A stretch of DNA of 64,000 nt, taken from assembly GCF_004078635.1 (NCBI RefSeq), contig NZ_RZNB01000001.1, positions 372,001 to 436,000 on the forward strand. Reading direction: 5' to 3'. The notes under the pieces were generated by a model, which searched no databases, was not told where the DNA came from, and saw nothing but the letters and a program-made list of their open reading frames with translations. The stretch comes from Labedella phragmitis. GTDB taxonomy: Bacteria > Actinomycetota > Actinomycetes > Actinomycetales > Microbacteriaceae. The translations under genes and the position numbers were made by a program. Positions 18,651 through 28,600 of this stretch are shown one piece after another; positions within the stretch are counted from its first letter, which is position 1; each line of letters opens with the position of its first letter.

Positions 18651-18834
18651 GCGCTCAGCCTACGACCGCGGGGCCGTCGGGGCGACGGTCCGCGCACGAG
18701 CACACGAGCGCCTCCGATTGCAAGCCCGACGAAGAGACTCCTGATCGGGTCATATGCTCGCTCGGAGGCGGCATCGTCGGTCGTCCGCGCGCCGCCTGCG
18801 GACGCGGCGCGGCGGGGACCATAAATACTCCTCG

Positions 18835-18849
18835 ATTAGCCATATTGCG
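18835..18849 (-). promoter_or_regulatory. 15-bp motif shared with the LuxR upstream region
   Basis: ATTAGCCATATTGCG is the exact reverse complement of 2886-2900. It lies 25-39 bases before the BCCT start, just after an AT-rich TAAATA hexamer (18822-18827) that may be the -10 box. Position fits an operator or a leader element. Confidence 0.3.
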
Positions 18850-18873
18850 AAGATCTTGGGAGGATCGACGACC

Positions 18874-20934
18874 ATGGACGATTCGAACGGCACACGAAGT
18901 ACGAAGGATCCGACCCCCGCAGCGACTCCACAATCGGAGCAGCGGATGAGCCAGACGCGTGAATCCACGGGCGCGACGACGCCCGGAGGCACCGATCAGG
19001 CCTCGACGGAGATCCATCCCGCACTCATCCCCGGCCTCGGCGTCGAGCAGACGAACCGGGCCTTCCGCACAGACCGCGTCGTCTTCGGCGTGGCGATCGG
19101 CTTCGCCGTCGCCTTCATCGCCTGGGGCGTCCTCGGCGGCGAGAGTCTCGGCGCGACGGCGAGCGGCGCGCTCGCGTGGGTCGTCGAGTACATGGGCTTC
19201 TTCTTCACGACCCTCGCGACGGTCATCCTCATCTTCATGCTCTACGTCGGTTTCGGCCGTTACGGCCGCATCCGCCTCGGTCGCGACGACGAGGAGCCCG
19301 AGTACAAGGTCTTCTCCTGGATCTCGATGCTCTTCGCCGCGGGCATGGGCATCGGTCTGGTCTTCTGGGGCGCGGCGGAACCGCTCACCTTCTTCGAGTC
19401 GCCGCCTCCCGGAACGGTCGAGGCGGGAACGATCGAGGCGATGCACACCGCGCAGGTCCAGGTCCTCTTCCACTGGGGTCCGCAGGCGTGGTCGTTCTAC
19501 GCCCTCGTCGGCGGTGCGATCGCGTACGGCGCGTACCGCAAGGGCCGTACCCCGCTCATCTCGTCGATCTTCGCGCCCCTCCTCGGCGAGCAGCGCACGA
19601 ACGGTCCCGTTGGCAAGATCATCGACATCTTCGCGATCATCGTGACGCTCTTCGGCACGGCCGCGTCGCTCGGCCTCGGCGCCCTGCAGATCGGGCACGG
19701 CGTGGAGCTCGTCACGGGGCTCGGCGAGCTCGGCAACGGCCTCATCATCGGGGTCATCGCCGTGCTCACCGCCGCATTCATCGCCTCCGCCGTCTCCGGC
19801 GTGTCGAAGGGCATCCGGGCGCTGTCGAACATCAACTCGGTGATGGCGATCATCCTCGCCTTCTTCGTGTTCTTCGTGGGTCCGTCGATGCTGATCCTCA
19901 ACATCATCCCGTCGGTCGCCGCGCACTTCATCGGCGACCTGCCCGACCTCATCGGTCGGTCGGGTTCGCAGGGCGAGGAGACCCAGGCCTTCCTGTCCGC
20001 GTGGACGATCTTCTACTGGGCATGGTGGATCTCGTGGTCCCCCTTCGTCGGGATGTTCATCGCGAAGATCTCGCGTGGTCGCACGCTCCGCCAGTTCGTG
20101 TCGGTCGTCGTGCTCGTGCCGTCGGCCGTGTCGTTCCTCTGGTTCGCGATCTTCGGGACCACCGCGATCGATCAGCAGATGAACGGAGCGGGGCTCGAGG
20201 TGTCACCGCCCGAGAACGTGCTCTTCGGCGTGCTCGCCAATCTGCCGTTCGCGGGCTTCACGACGATCCTCCTCGCCGTGCTCGTGGCCATCTTCTTCGT
20301 CACGGGTGCCGACTCCGCTTCTCTCGTGATGGGCACGCTCTCGCAGCAGGGCCGTCCCGACCCGTCGCGATGGATCACCGTGGTCTGGGGTGCGCTCGTC
20401 GGCGCGATCGCGGCGGTGCTGCTCGCCACGGGCGACGGCTCCGGGGACGGACTGCAGGCGCTCCAGAACGCGACGATCGTCGCGGCGCTGCCGTTCGGCG
20501 TGATCATGGCGGGCATGATGGTCGCGTTCATGAAGGACCTGCGGCGCGATCCGCTCATCCTGCGCGACGCGTACGCGGTGCGCGCGGTCCGCCACAGCGT
20601 GCGGACCGGCCTCGAGGAGTACGGCGACGACTTCGCGCTCGTGCCCACCGAGTACGACCACTCGAAGGACGACCTCGCGTGGGTCGAACCGAAGGTGGAC
20701 GAGGAGTTCGCGAAGGTCTACACGACCTCCGAGACGGGCATGATGGCGATCGTCTCGGACGACGATGCCGCCCGCGACAAGGCGACGTCCACCGACTCGA
20801 TCCCGGATCGCTCGACGTGGGCGCCTGCCGGACTCGGCGGCGAGACGCCGGGAGCAGGCCCGGGCTCCAACCCCGTGCGCGAGGGGCCCGACGCGCCGAA
20901 GCACCGTCGGGCCTCCGACGGTGTCGGGGACTGA
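18874..20934 (+). CDS. BCCT-family transporter (choline/glycine betaine/ectoine type)
   Basis: 686 residues from the ATG at 18874, preceded by GGGAGG; an upstream open extension lacks hydrophobic or ribosome-site support. About twelve membrane helices. The BCCT signature region is TIFYWAWWISWSPFVGMFIAKISRGRTLRQF, and MGIGLVFWGAAEPLTFF is the conserved glycine stretch of helix 3. A long hydrophilic C-terminal tail of about 140 residues (KDLRRDPLILRDAYAVRAVR, then an acidic region) could sense osmotic strength, as in BetP. It imports compatible solutes with sodium or protons. Exact substrate not decided by sequence. A strong hairpin follows. Confidence 0.92.
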   Translation: MDDSNGTRSTKDPTPAATPQSEQRMSQTRESTGATTPGGTDQASTEIHPALIPGLGVEQTNRAFRTDRVVFGVAIGFAVAFIAWGVLGGESLGATASGALAWVVEYMGFFFTTLATVILIFMLYVGFGRYGRIRLGRDDEEPEYKVFSWISMLFAAGMGIGLVFWGAAEPLTFFESPPPGTVEAGTIEAMHTAQVQVLFHWGPQAWSFYALVGGAIAYGAYRKGRTPLISSIFAPLLGEQRTNGPVGKIIDIFAIIVTLFGTAASLGLGALQIGHGVELVTGLGELGNGLIIGVIAVLTAAFIASAVSGVSKGIRALSNINSVMAIILAFFVFFVGPSMLILNIIPSVAAHFIGDLPDLIGRSGSQGEETQAFLSAWTIFYWAWWISWSPFVGMFIAKISRGRTLRQFVSVVVLVPSAVSFLWFAIFGTTAIDQQMNGAGLEVSPPENVLFGVLANLPFAGFTTILLAVLVAIFFVTGADSASLVMGTLSQQGRPDPSRWITVVWGALVGAIAAVLLATGDGSGDGLQALQNATIVAALPFGVIMAGMMVAFMKDLRRDPLILRDAYAVRAVRHSVRTGLEEYGDDFALVPTEYDHSKDDLAWVEPKVDEEFAKVYTTSETGMMAIVSDDDAARDKATSTDSIPDRSTWAPAGLGGETPGAGPGSNPVREGPDAPKHRRASDGVGD

Positions 20935-20950
20935 TCTCCCGACACCGCAT

Positions 20951-20985
20951 GAACGGCGCCGTGACGACTCGTCACGGCGCCGTTC
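20951..20985 (+). terminator. Hairpin terminator after BCCT gene
   Basis: A perfect 17-bp inverted repeat, beginning GAACGGCGCCGTGACGA, with a single central base. It begins 17 bases after the stop. No U-tract, as is common here. The remaining bases to 21154 show no gene. Confidence 0.85.
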
Positions 20986-21154
20986 TCGGTTCCGGGATTC
21001 GTGGTTGGCAGGCAGCATTCGTCGATAGCGGCCCGGCTACCCCACATCAGCCGTCGCGAGGGACGAACGCGGGGGAGAGTGCGCGCGCGTCCACCGAGGG
21101 CAAGGTTCGGCCGTTCACCGGCGCGGACTCGGTATCGGCGCCTAGGCTGCCGGT

Positions 21155-22171
21155 ATGACCGACGCGACGACTCCTGCCCCCATCGGCTCCACGACCCTCG
21201 GTACCGCTCAGCGCGGATCGACGCCACTCACCGTCTCCCGGCTCGGGCTCGGTTGCATGGGCATGTCCGCCTACTACACGGGCGCCGGAGTCGACGACGA
21301 CGCGTCGATCCGCACGCTCCACCGCGCGATCGACCTCGGCGTGACGCTCTTCGACACCGCCGAGATCTACGGCCCGTACCTCAACGAGTCGCTGCTCGGC
21401 CGCGCATTCGCCGGCCGCCGCGACGAGGTCGTCATCGCCACGAAGTTCGGGAACCGGGCGACGCCGGATGGCGGCCGCGTCGTCGACGGTTCACCGGAGA
21501 ACGTCCGTCGCTCGATCGAGGGCTCGCTCGAACGGCTCGGGACCGACCACGTCGACCTCTACTACCAGCACCGCATCGATCCGAGCACGCCCATCGAGGA
21601 GACGGTCGGGGCGCTCGCCGAGCTGGTGCAGGAGGGCAAGATCCTGCACGTCGGTCTCTCGGAGGCGTCGGTCGACACGATCCGACGAGCGCACGCCGTG
21701 CACCCGATCACCGCCATCCAGACGGAGTACTCGCTCTGGACGCGGGACCCGGAGGCCGAGCTGCTCCCGCTCCTCCGCGAGCTCGGCATCGGGTTCGTGC
21801 CGTACTCGCCGCTCGGTCGCGGCTTCTTGACGGGCGACATCCGCTCGATCGATGCGCTCGACGAGAACGACTTCCGCCGCAACAACCCGCGATTCGCCGA
21901 CGGCAACCTCGAGGCGAACATCCGCATCGTCGAGGAGGTCGACGCCGTCGCGGCCGAGGTCGGCGCGACCGCCGCCCAGGTCGCCCTCGCGTGGCTGCTC
22001 GCCCAGGGCGACGACGTCGTGCCGATCCCCGGGACGAAGCGCGTCGAGCGCCTCGAGGAGAACGTCGGCTCGGTGGGACTCCGCCTCAGCGAGGCCCAGG
22101 TCGCGCGGCTCTCGGCGCTCCCCGCCCCGGTCGGCGACCGCTACGCCGACATGACGCCGCTCGGTCGCTGA
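21155..22171 (+). CDS. Aldo/keto reductase
   Basis: 338 residues. The catalytic tetrad is visible: Asp and Tyr in [11 protein letters not shown], Lys in VVIATKFGN, His in DLYYQHRID. The C-terminal NADPH site is [20 protein letters not shown]. It fits the AKR13-like group ([13 protein letters not shown]), which reduces a range of aldehydes and ketones with NADPH. Start ATG at 21155. Single gene after the BCCT terminator. Confidence 0.9.
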   Translation: MTDATTPAPIGSTTLGTAQRGSTPLTVSRLGLGCMGMSAYYTGAGVDDDASIRTLHRAIDLGVTLFDTAEIYGPYLNESLLGRAFAGRRDEVVIATKFGNRATPDGGRVVDGSPENVRRSIEGSLERLGTDHVDLYYQHRIDPSTPIEETVGALAELVQEGKILHVGLSEASVDTIRRAHAVHPITAIQTEYSLWTRDPEAELLPLLRELGIGFVPYSPLGRGFLTGDIRSIDALDENDFRRNNPRFADGNLEANIRIVEEVDAVAAEVGATAAQVALAWLLAQGDDVVPIPGTKRVERLEENVGSVGLRLSEAQVARLSALPAPVGDRYADMTPLGR

Positions 22172-22238
22172 CGCACAGGCGAGTCCAGAAGAAGCGACGG
22201 TCACCGCGGTCTCGGCGGTCGGGCCGACGAGAGGCCGA

Positions 22239-22607
22239 CTACTCGGGACTCCGGCTGTCCCCGTCGCACTCCCCGGCCCCGTCCTCGTCCGACGAGTTCG
22301 ACAACAGCAACAGCATGCGAACGACGACGACCGTAGCGAGAAGGCTCAGGCCGACGGCCATCAGGACGGCGATCATGCCGATGGGAGTCCCTGCGGGAGG
22401 CAGCTCGGGTGCCACATCGCCGTGCGCGCGGGCACGCATCGGCGCCGAGACCGATTCCCCGACGAGGACGCAGACGACGACGAATACCGCCGCGGCCACG
22501 GCGAACGCCACGACCACGGCTCCGCGGCGCACGTGGAACGCCCGAGTGTGGACGATATGTGCGACAGCAGCACGGGCGGGGGGTGAGAGGTTCGACTCGG
22601 TGGGCAT
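22239..22607 (-). CDS. Small membrane protein with two helices, unknown
   Basis: 122 residues. A strong ribosome site (AGGAGAAGGACAC) precedes the ATG at 22607. There are two hydrophobic segments, about 28-48 (GAVVVAFAVAAAVFVVVCVLV) and about 75-100, and the acidic tail NSSDEDGAGECDGDS is probably cytoplasmic. No family recognised. Upstream on the same strand lie further small-membrane and cupin genes, but with a gap of 122 bases. Confidence 0.65.
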   Translation of the reverse strand: MPTESNLSPPARAAVAHIVHTRAFHVRRGAVVVAFAVAAAVFVVVCVLVGESVSAPMRARAHGDVAPELPPAGTPIGMIAVLMAVGLSLLATVVVVRMLLLLSNSSDEDGAGECDGDSRSPE

Positions 22608-22729
22608 GTGTCCTTCTCCTGCGACGGGTACGTCTACGAGGAGAGAGGGCCGCCACCCCGAATAGTGACGCCGATCCGGGGAGAAAACGAAACCCCAGTG
22701 AAGGGGGGACGGGGTCGGCGCCGACGGCG

Positions 22730-23122
22730 TCAGTTGATGGCGACGCCGCCAGAGACGAGCGGCTTCTCCGTTCCGGGGATCACCGCCATGATCACGGCGA
22801 CGGCGCCCGGCGCGAACAGGACGATGAAGTCCATGAGCGTCAGACCCGTGGGCAACAGCCCCCAGACGGTGTGGTCGGCGAGCCCGGCGAGGCCGAGCAG
22901 GATCAGGATGCCACCCGAGATCAGCAGGACCCCGCGGATGGCGGCGCCGCTGCTCGCGAAGAAGCCGACCGAGAGGAGCGCGACCGAGAGGGTGAGGTAG
23001 AGGACGTCGACGAGGATGTCGACGTTGAAGATGCCGAGGAGGTGGTTGCCCTCGACGAAGAGTCCGAGGAAGCCGTGACCGCCGTAGAGGACGCCGAGAA
23101 TGACCGCGAGTGCTTTTCCCAT
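22730..23122 (-). CDS. DUF4383-like membrane protein
   Basis: 130 residues from the ATG at 23122. Four hydrophobic helices: ALAVILGVLYGGHGFLGLF, NVDILVDVLYLTLSVALLSV, GVLLISGGILILLGLAGL and MDFIVLFAPGAVAVIMAVI. The order and the LLGIF-N-D-ILVDVLYL segment match the DUF4383 family, common in actinobacteria and of unknown role. The long upstream extension of the frame is not coding-like. Confidence 0.65.
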   Translation of the reverse strand: MGKALAVILGVLYGGHGFLGLFVEGNHLLGIFNVDILVDVLYLTLSVALLSVGFFASSGAAIRGVLLISGGILILLGLAGLADHTVWGLLPTGLTLMDFIVLFAPGAVAVIMAVIPGTEKPLVSGGVAIN

Positions 23123-23204
23123 GACCCCATGCTGGTCGCTTCCGGTGCCGAGATGCAGCCCCTTGTCATCGACGGGCTGACGCGCAAGAGCACGGGGGAG
23201 GCGG

Positions 23205-23588
23205 TCAAGCGAAATCGCCGACCTGTCGATCGATCGGGACCGTGCCGTCGACAGTGACGTCACCCGTGTGCGCCGTCGTCACGGTCTCGACGAGGACGAT
23301 GTGCACCTCCTCGGCGGCGACGGGGTTGTGCCGCACGCCGCGCGGGACGACGAAGAACTGGCCGGGGTCGAGCTCGACGTCGTCCCGGCCCTCGAGCTGG
23401 ATCCGCAAGTGCCCCGACACGACGAGGAACATCTCGTCCTCGTTCTCGTGCGAGTGCCACACGAGTTCACCGAGGAGCTTGGCGACCTTGACGTACTGAT
23501 CGTTCACGCGTCCGATCACGCGCGGCGTCCAGTGCGTGGTCACGTGTTCGAGCTCGGCGGAGATGTCCATTGCGGGGAAGGTCGTCAT
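23205..23588 (-). CDS. Cupin-domain protein
   Basis: 127 residues. Single cupin_2 barrel with the metal-ligand motif WHSHENEDEMFLVVSGHLRI and the second motif QFFVVPRGVRHNPVA. GAGGAC precedes the ATG. The family ranges from isomerases to small-molecule sensors; nothing here fixes the substrate. It lies 49 bases downstream of an SseB-like gene on the same strand and may share its transcript. Confidence 0.85.
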   Translation of the reverse strand: MTTFPAMDISAELEHVTTHWTPRVIGRVNDQYVKVAKLLGELVWHSHENEDEMFLVVSGHLRIQLEGRDDVELDPGQFFVVPRGVRHNPVAAEEVHIVLVETVTTAHTGDVTVDGTVPIDRQVGDFA

Positions 23589-23637
23589 GTCCTCAGTCTC
23601 CTCGCAGAGCGATTCCCGCCGCAGAATGGTCCGCTGG

Positions 23638-24453
23638 TCAACCGAGGGAGCCCGCGAGCATCTCGAGCTCGGGCCGCGTGACGATGAGCGGCGGGCCGCC
23701 CGGGTTCACGATGAGCCCTGCGTGACCGTCCTGGTCGAGGGTCGAGCGCACGACCTGCCGGACGGACGTCGGGTACGCCTCGGCGCCCGGCAACCACGCC
23801 CACACCTCGGCCGGAGACGTGAACGCTGCCGAGAGCGTGCGTCCGCCCGGGCCCGATGCCGTGGGGACGCTCGGCGACGACGGCTCGCCGGGTCGAGCGG
23901 GAGAGCCCCCGGGAGCGAGGTGCTGCACGGGGATGTAGACGACGGCCGTCCGTGCGAGCACGTCGAGGGTCTGCGAGCGCCGGCCCGGGAGGCTCGGTCC
24001 CGCGAGGGCGTCCTTGAGCTCGACCGCAACGCCGGGCTCCGTCGGGAGCCCGCGTCGGATCTCGTCCGCCGTGACGATGCAGCTCGCCGCCCCGGCCCCC
24101 GCGTCGAGGATGACTCCGGCGAACGACTCGCTCGCGCCGAACCGGACCGCTTCGAGCGCGGGCTGCACGAGCGAGGATGCGCGCGTGGCCTCCGGATGGG
24201 TTCGTGCGATCTCCGCGTCGGACGTGAAGACGAGCAGGTACTGCGAGCCGTCGTCCATGGCATGGGTGCGGAGCCCGAGCGTCGAGCCCGCGGCGATCGC
24301 GCCGTCCTCGACGGTGAGGTGGGAGCCGGTTACGTCGTAGAGCAGCTCGCCTCGTGAGCAACGACGGAGTACGTCGTAGAACGTGCGGGCGTCCTTCTCC
24401 GCCGCCCATCGGGCGAGGGCGGCGGCGACGTCGGTGTTCCCCGTGAAGACCAT
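23638..24453 (-). CDS. SseB-like protein, two-domain
   Basis: 271 residues. The N-terminal half fits the SseB N-terminal domain (RCSRGELLYDVTGSHL, GSQYLLVFTSDAEIARTHPEAT, then FAGVILDAGAGAASCIVTADEIR). The C-terminal half (AEVWAWLPGAEAYPTSVRQVVR, AGLIVNPGGPPLIVTR) resembles a second, circularly related module. The linker is rich in Pro, Ser and Gly. AGAGGAC precedes the ATG. Function not established for the family. Related to the protein at 7473-8117. Confidence 0.72.
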   Translation of the reverse strand: MVFTGNTDVAAALARWAAEKDARTFYDVLRRCSRGELLYDVTGSHLTVEDGAIAAGSTLGLRTHAMDDGSQYLLVFTSDAEIARTHPEATRASSLVQPALEAVRFGASESFAGVILDAGAGAASCIVTADEIRRGLPTEPGVAVELKDALAGPSLPGRRSQTLDVLARTAVVYIPVQHLAPGGSPARPGEPSSPSVPTASGPGGRTLSAAFTSPAEVWAWLPGAEAYPTSVRQVVRSTLDQDGHAGLIVNPGGPPLIVTRPELEMLAGSLG

Positions 24454-24592
24454 GTCCTCTTTCTACCCCGATTCCCGTCATCGAGGGTCCGGGCCGGCGC
24501 TCCGCGACCGGACGGCGATCATCGCTTGCGACGCACCCCACTCCGCTGTCCGATCTGCCGCGAAGCGGAGTGCCGCGGTCGCGCGCTGCCGT

Positions 24593-25489
24593 TCAGGCGG
24601 TGAAGCCCGCGACGGTGTCGCGGAGCGCGGCGCGGACGGCGAGGACGCCGGGGCGGGCGGCGCTCGACCGCCGGGCGCTCGAGAACACCTCGCGGTGCGG
24701 CGACCCGTCGAGCTCGATGAGAGCGACGTCCGCCGGTCCGCCGGCCCACACGAGATCCGGGAGGAAGCCGACCGCGGCGCCCGAGCGGATGAGCCGCATG
24801 TGGGCGACGAGGTCGGCGGTCTCGAAGCGCACGTCGGGCTCGAAGCCCGCCGCTCGGCACGTCTGCAGCGACCACGTGCGCGACGCCGTGCCGCGCGGCT
24901 CGAGCACCCACGGCAGGTCCGCCGCGTCCGCGAGCGAGTCCACGCGCCACGGCCCCTCCGGTGGCGCCGCGAGGCGGATGACGTCGGTGAGCAGGTGCTC
25001 CCGGTCGAGTTCCGGCCGCAGCACGCGCGTGTGACCGGGGTACTGCTCGGCGATGACGAGGTCGAAGTCGCGGGCCGAGACCTCGAAGAGACCGATGTCC
25101 GGCTCGCGCTCGACGATCTCGACGCGGAGGTCGGGTACGTCCCTCGCGACGCGGGCGAGCGCCGGCGGGATGACCGCGTGCGCCGCGGATTGGAAGACGG
25201 CGACGCGAACGGTGCCCGTCACTTCGTCGAGCGACGCGGCGAGCTCGCTCTCCGCGAGTTCGAGCTCGTCGAGCAGTCGACCGGCGCGGCGCGCGAGCAA
25301 CTCGCCCTGCGGCGTGAGCAGCACACGTCGGCCGCTCTTCTGCAGCAGCTCGACGCCCGTCTCGCGTTCGAGCAGCGCCAACTGCTGCGACACGGACGAC
25401 GGGCTGTAGCGGAGAGCCTCGGCGACGGCCGCGAGCGTTCCCCGGAGGTGCAGTTCGTGGAGAAGCCGCAACCTCCGCATGTCGAGCAT
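24593..25489 (-). CDS. LysR-family regulator, probable regulator of putA
   Basis: 298 residues. N-terminal winged helix: MRRLRLLHELHLRGTLAAVA, YSPSSVSQQLALLERETGVEL, LTPQGELLARRAGRLLDE. The rest is the usual two-lobed effector domain. Start at 25489 (AGGATGA upstream), with another Met at codon 4. It is divergent from putA, with 131 bases between starts and repeated GTTCGG half-sites there, so it most likely controls proline use and itself. The inducer is probably proline or P5C, by inference only. Confidence 0.85.
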   Translation of the reverse strand: MLDMRRLRLLHELHLRGTLAAVAEALRYSPSSVSQQLALLERETGVELLQKSGRRVLLTPQGELLARRAGRLLDELELAESELAASLDEVTGTVRVAVFQSAAHAVIPPALARVARDVPDLRVEIVEREPDIGLFEVSARDFDLVIAEQYPGHTRVLRPELDREHLLTDVIRLAAPPEGPWRVDSLADAADLPWVLEPRGTASRTWSLQTCRAAGFEPDVRFETADLVAHMRLIRSGAAVGFLPDLVWAGGPADVALIELDGSPHREVFSSARRSSAARPGVLAVRAALRDTVAGFTA

Positions 25490-25503
25490 GCCGTCATCCT
25501 ATA

Positions 25504-25553
25504 GTTCGGCGAGACTGACGATAACCGTTCGGAAACGTGCACTTTTCCCGAAC
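25504..25553. promoter_or_regulatory. putA/LysR divergent control region with GTTCGG half-sites
   Basis: GTTCGG occurs at 25504-25509 and 25527-25532, and inverted (CCGAAC) at 25548-25553. The last two form a 6-bp inverted repeat with 15 bases between. This is an unusually AT-rich stretch for the window. On the minus strand TATAGG lies about four bases before the LysR ribosome site and may be its -10 box. Confidence 0.45.
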
Positions 25554-25620
25554 AGTGGCGGCCCGCACACTGGACTCACGCGGCTGCCGAGTCGCTCGCC
25601 CACCGGAGGATTCACCCACC

Positions 25621-28600
25621 ATGTCGACGTCAGTCCCGCAGCAGACCCCCGATCGTTCCGCCGACGTCGGCGATGAGGACCTCACAGCCCTCGCGACAGA
25701 GGCGACGATCCTCGCCGAGCGCTGGGTCACCGAGTCCGCCGACGCTCCCGTGGACCCGTCCGCGCAGCGTCTCGCCGGTGTCCTCAAGGACCCGAACGGG
25801 CTCGCCTTCACGGTCGGCTTCGTCGACGGCGTCATGCGACCGGAGTCGCTCTTCGTCGCGGGGTACAACCTGCAGAAGGTCGCGAAGCTCACGCCGGGTT
25901 TCCTGCCGTGGTACCTCAAGGCGGCGATCCAGGCCGGCGGGTTCTTCGCGCCCATCATCCCCGGCGTCGTCATCCCGATCGCCCGCCGCGTGCTGCGTGC
26001 GATGGTCGGTCACCTCGTCGTCGACGCGACCCCTGCCCGCCTCGGGCCGGCCATCGGCAAGCTGCGCCAGGACGGCACACGACTGAACCTCAATCTGCTC
26101 GGCGAAGCGGTGCTCGGCGAGGAGGAGTCGGCGAAGCGCTACGAAGGCACGCGCGACCTGCTCGCCCGGCCCGATGTCGACTACGTGTCGATCAAGGTCT
26201 CGGCGATCGCGTCGCAACTGTCGATGTGGTCGTTCGACGAGGCCGTCGAGCGCGTCGTCGAGCGCCTGATGCCGCTCTACCGCCTCGCCGCCGACGCCGA
26301 GAAGGCCGGTGGCCGGAAGTTTATCAACCTCGACATGGAGGAGTACCGCGACCTCGACCTCACGATCGCGGTCTTCACGCGCGTGCTCGAGCACCCCGAG
26401 TTGCGCGACCTCGAGGCCGGCATCGTCATCCAGGCGTACCTGCCCGACGCGCTCGGGGCGATGCAGGAGCTCACGGCGTGGTCGAAGGCGCGACGCGCGC
26501 AAGGCGGTGCGCCCATCAAGGTGCGCCTCGTGAAGGGCGCGAACCTCGCGATGGAGACCGTCGACGCCGTCGTCCACGGCTGGCAGCAGGCCACGGTGCC
26601 GAGCAAGCTCGAGGCCGACACCAACTACAAGCGCGTCCTCGACTGGTCGTTCACCGCCGAGCGCACCGACGCCGTCCGCGTGGGCGTCGCCGGTCACAAC
26701 CTCTTCGACATCGCGTTCGCGTGGTTGCTGGCCGAGCGGCGCGGCGTCACGTCCGCCGTCGAGTTCGAGATGCTCCTCGGCATGGCGACGGGTCAGGCGG
26801 ATGCGGTCCGCCGCACTGTCGGGGAGCTGCTCCTCTACACGCCCGTCGTGAGCCCGCGCGAGTTCGAGTTCGCAATCTCCTACCTCATCCGCCGGCTCGA
26901 GGAGAACGCGTCGGAGGAGAACTTCATGTCCGCCGTGTTCGAGCTGCACCGCAACGGGGCGCTGCTCTCGCGCGAGAAGCGCCGCTTCCTCGCGTCCGTC
27001 GATCGCCTCATCGAGACGCGCGGTGAGGTCCCCACGCCGAACCGCACGCAGAACCGTGCGGCCGAGTGGGTCGCGGCGCCGCCGATGCCGGCGCTGCCCG
27101 GGTCGGAGGACTCCGTGCCGTCCGCGGGCTTCCGCGCACTGCTCGCCCCGGGTGCCGCTCCCACCGCCGCCGAGCTCGCGGCCGCGACCCCGTTCGACGA
27201 TGTCGCGCCGGATGACGGACTCACGCGCCAGGTCGAGACGCTCGGCGACAAGCGTCGCAGTGACAACCCGTTCGAGACCACACGCGTCTTCACGGCGAGC
27301 TTCGAGAAGATCGAGCGCACGGGACTCGGTGCAGCGGGCTTCCACAACACGCCGGACACGGACCCGTCGCTCCCGGCCAACCGCTCGTGGGGTCGCGCGA
27401 TCCTCGACCGCGTGCCGGCGTCGACGCTCGGTCTCGACACGATCCTCGACGCGCGCGTCACCGACGAGGAGACGCTCGAGCGGATCATCTCCGCCGCCGG
27501 CGCCCGCGGTGGCGAATGGGGTCGCACCCCTGCCGCCGATCGCGCGGAGATGCTCGACCGCGCCGGGCTCTCGCTCGCGGCTCACCGCGACCGCCTCATC
27601 GAGGTCTCGGCGGCCGAGACCGGCAAGACCATCGCCGAGTCCGACCCGGAGGTGAGCGAGGCGATCGACTTCGCCCACTACTACGCGGCGCTCGCGCGTC
27701 AACTCGACCGTGTTCAGGGTGCGGTGTTCGTGCCGCCGAAGCTCATCGTCGTGACCCCGCCGTGGAACTTCCCCGTCGCGATCCCGGCCGGCGGCGTGCT
27801 CGCGGGGCTCGCCGCGGGAGCCGCCGTCATCATCAAGCCCGCGCCGCAAGCGCGTCGTGCCGCCGCCGTGCTGTGCGAGGCGCTGTGGGAGGCGGGCATC
27901 CCTCGCGATCTGCTCGTGCTCGTCGACATCGAGGAGGGCGAGCTCGGTCAGCACCTCATCTCCTCCGACGCCGTCGACCGCGTGATACTCACCGGTGCGT
28001 GGGAGACCGCGAAGCTGTTCCGCTCGTGGAAGACGGACCTGCCGTTGCTCGCGGAGACGAGCGGCAAGAACGCGATCATCGTGACGCCGAGCGCCGACCT
28101 CGACCTCGCCGCGTCCGACGTCATCAAGAGCGCGTTCGGTCACGCGGGGCAGAAGTGCTCGGCCGCGAGCCTCGTCATCCTCGTCGGTTCCGTCGCGCGC
28201 TCCGACCGGTTCCGCCGGCAGCTCGTCGACGCGGCGATGTCGCTGCGCATCGGCTACCCGGAGGACCCGACGAGCCAGATGGGTCCGATCGTCGAACCCG
28301 CGCACGGCAAGCTGCTCCACGCGCTCACGGAGCTGGGCGTCGGCGAGGAGTGGCTCGTGGAGCCGAAGCAGCTCGACGACACCGGGAAGCTGTGGTCGCC
28401 CGGCATCCGCTCCGGCGTCGCGCCCGGGTCGTACTTCCACCTGACGGAGTTCTTCGGTCCCGTCCTCGGCATCATGCACGCGCGGACGCTCTCCGACGCG
28501 ATCCGGATGGCGAACGCCGTGGACTATGGCCTCACCGCCGGACTGCACACCCTCGACCCCGTCGACCTCGAGGAGTGGCTCGACGGAATCGAAGCGGGCA

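Noticed and set aside
18754-18873. N-terminal extension of the BCCT transporter by 40 codons
   Set aside because: The added part is Arg-rich, covers the likely promoter and lacks a ribosome site, while the ATG at 18874 has GGGAGG.
25630-28548. Antisense open frame of 972 codons opposite putA
   Set aside because: The translation is Arg/Gly/Glu-rich without domains, and the plus strand carries full PutA motifs. Long antisense frames are expected at this GC content.
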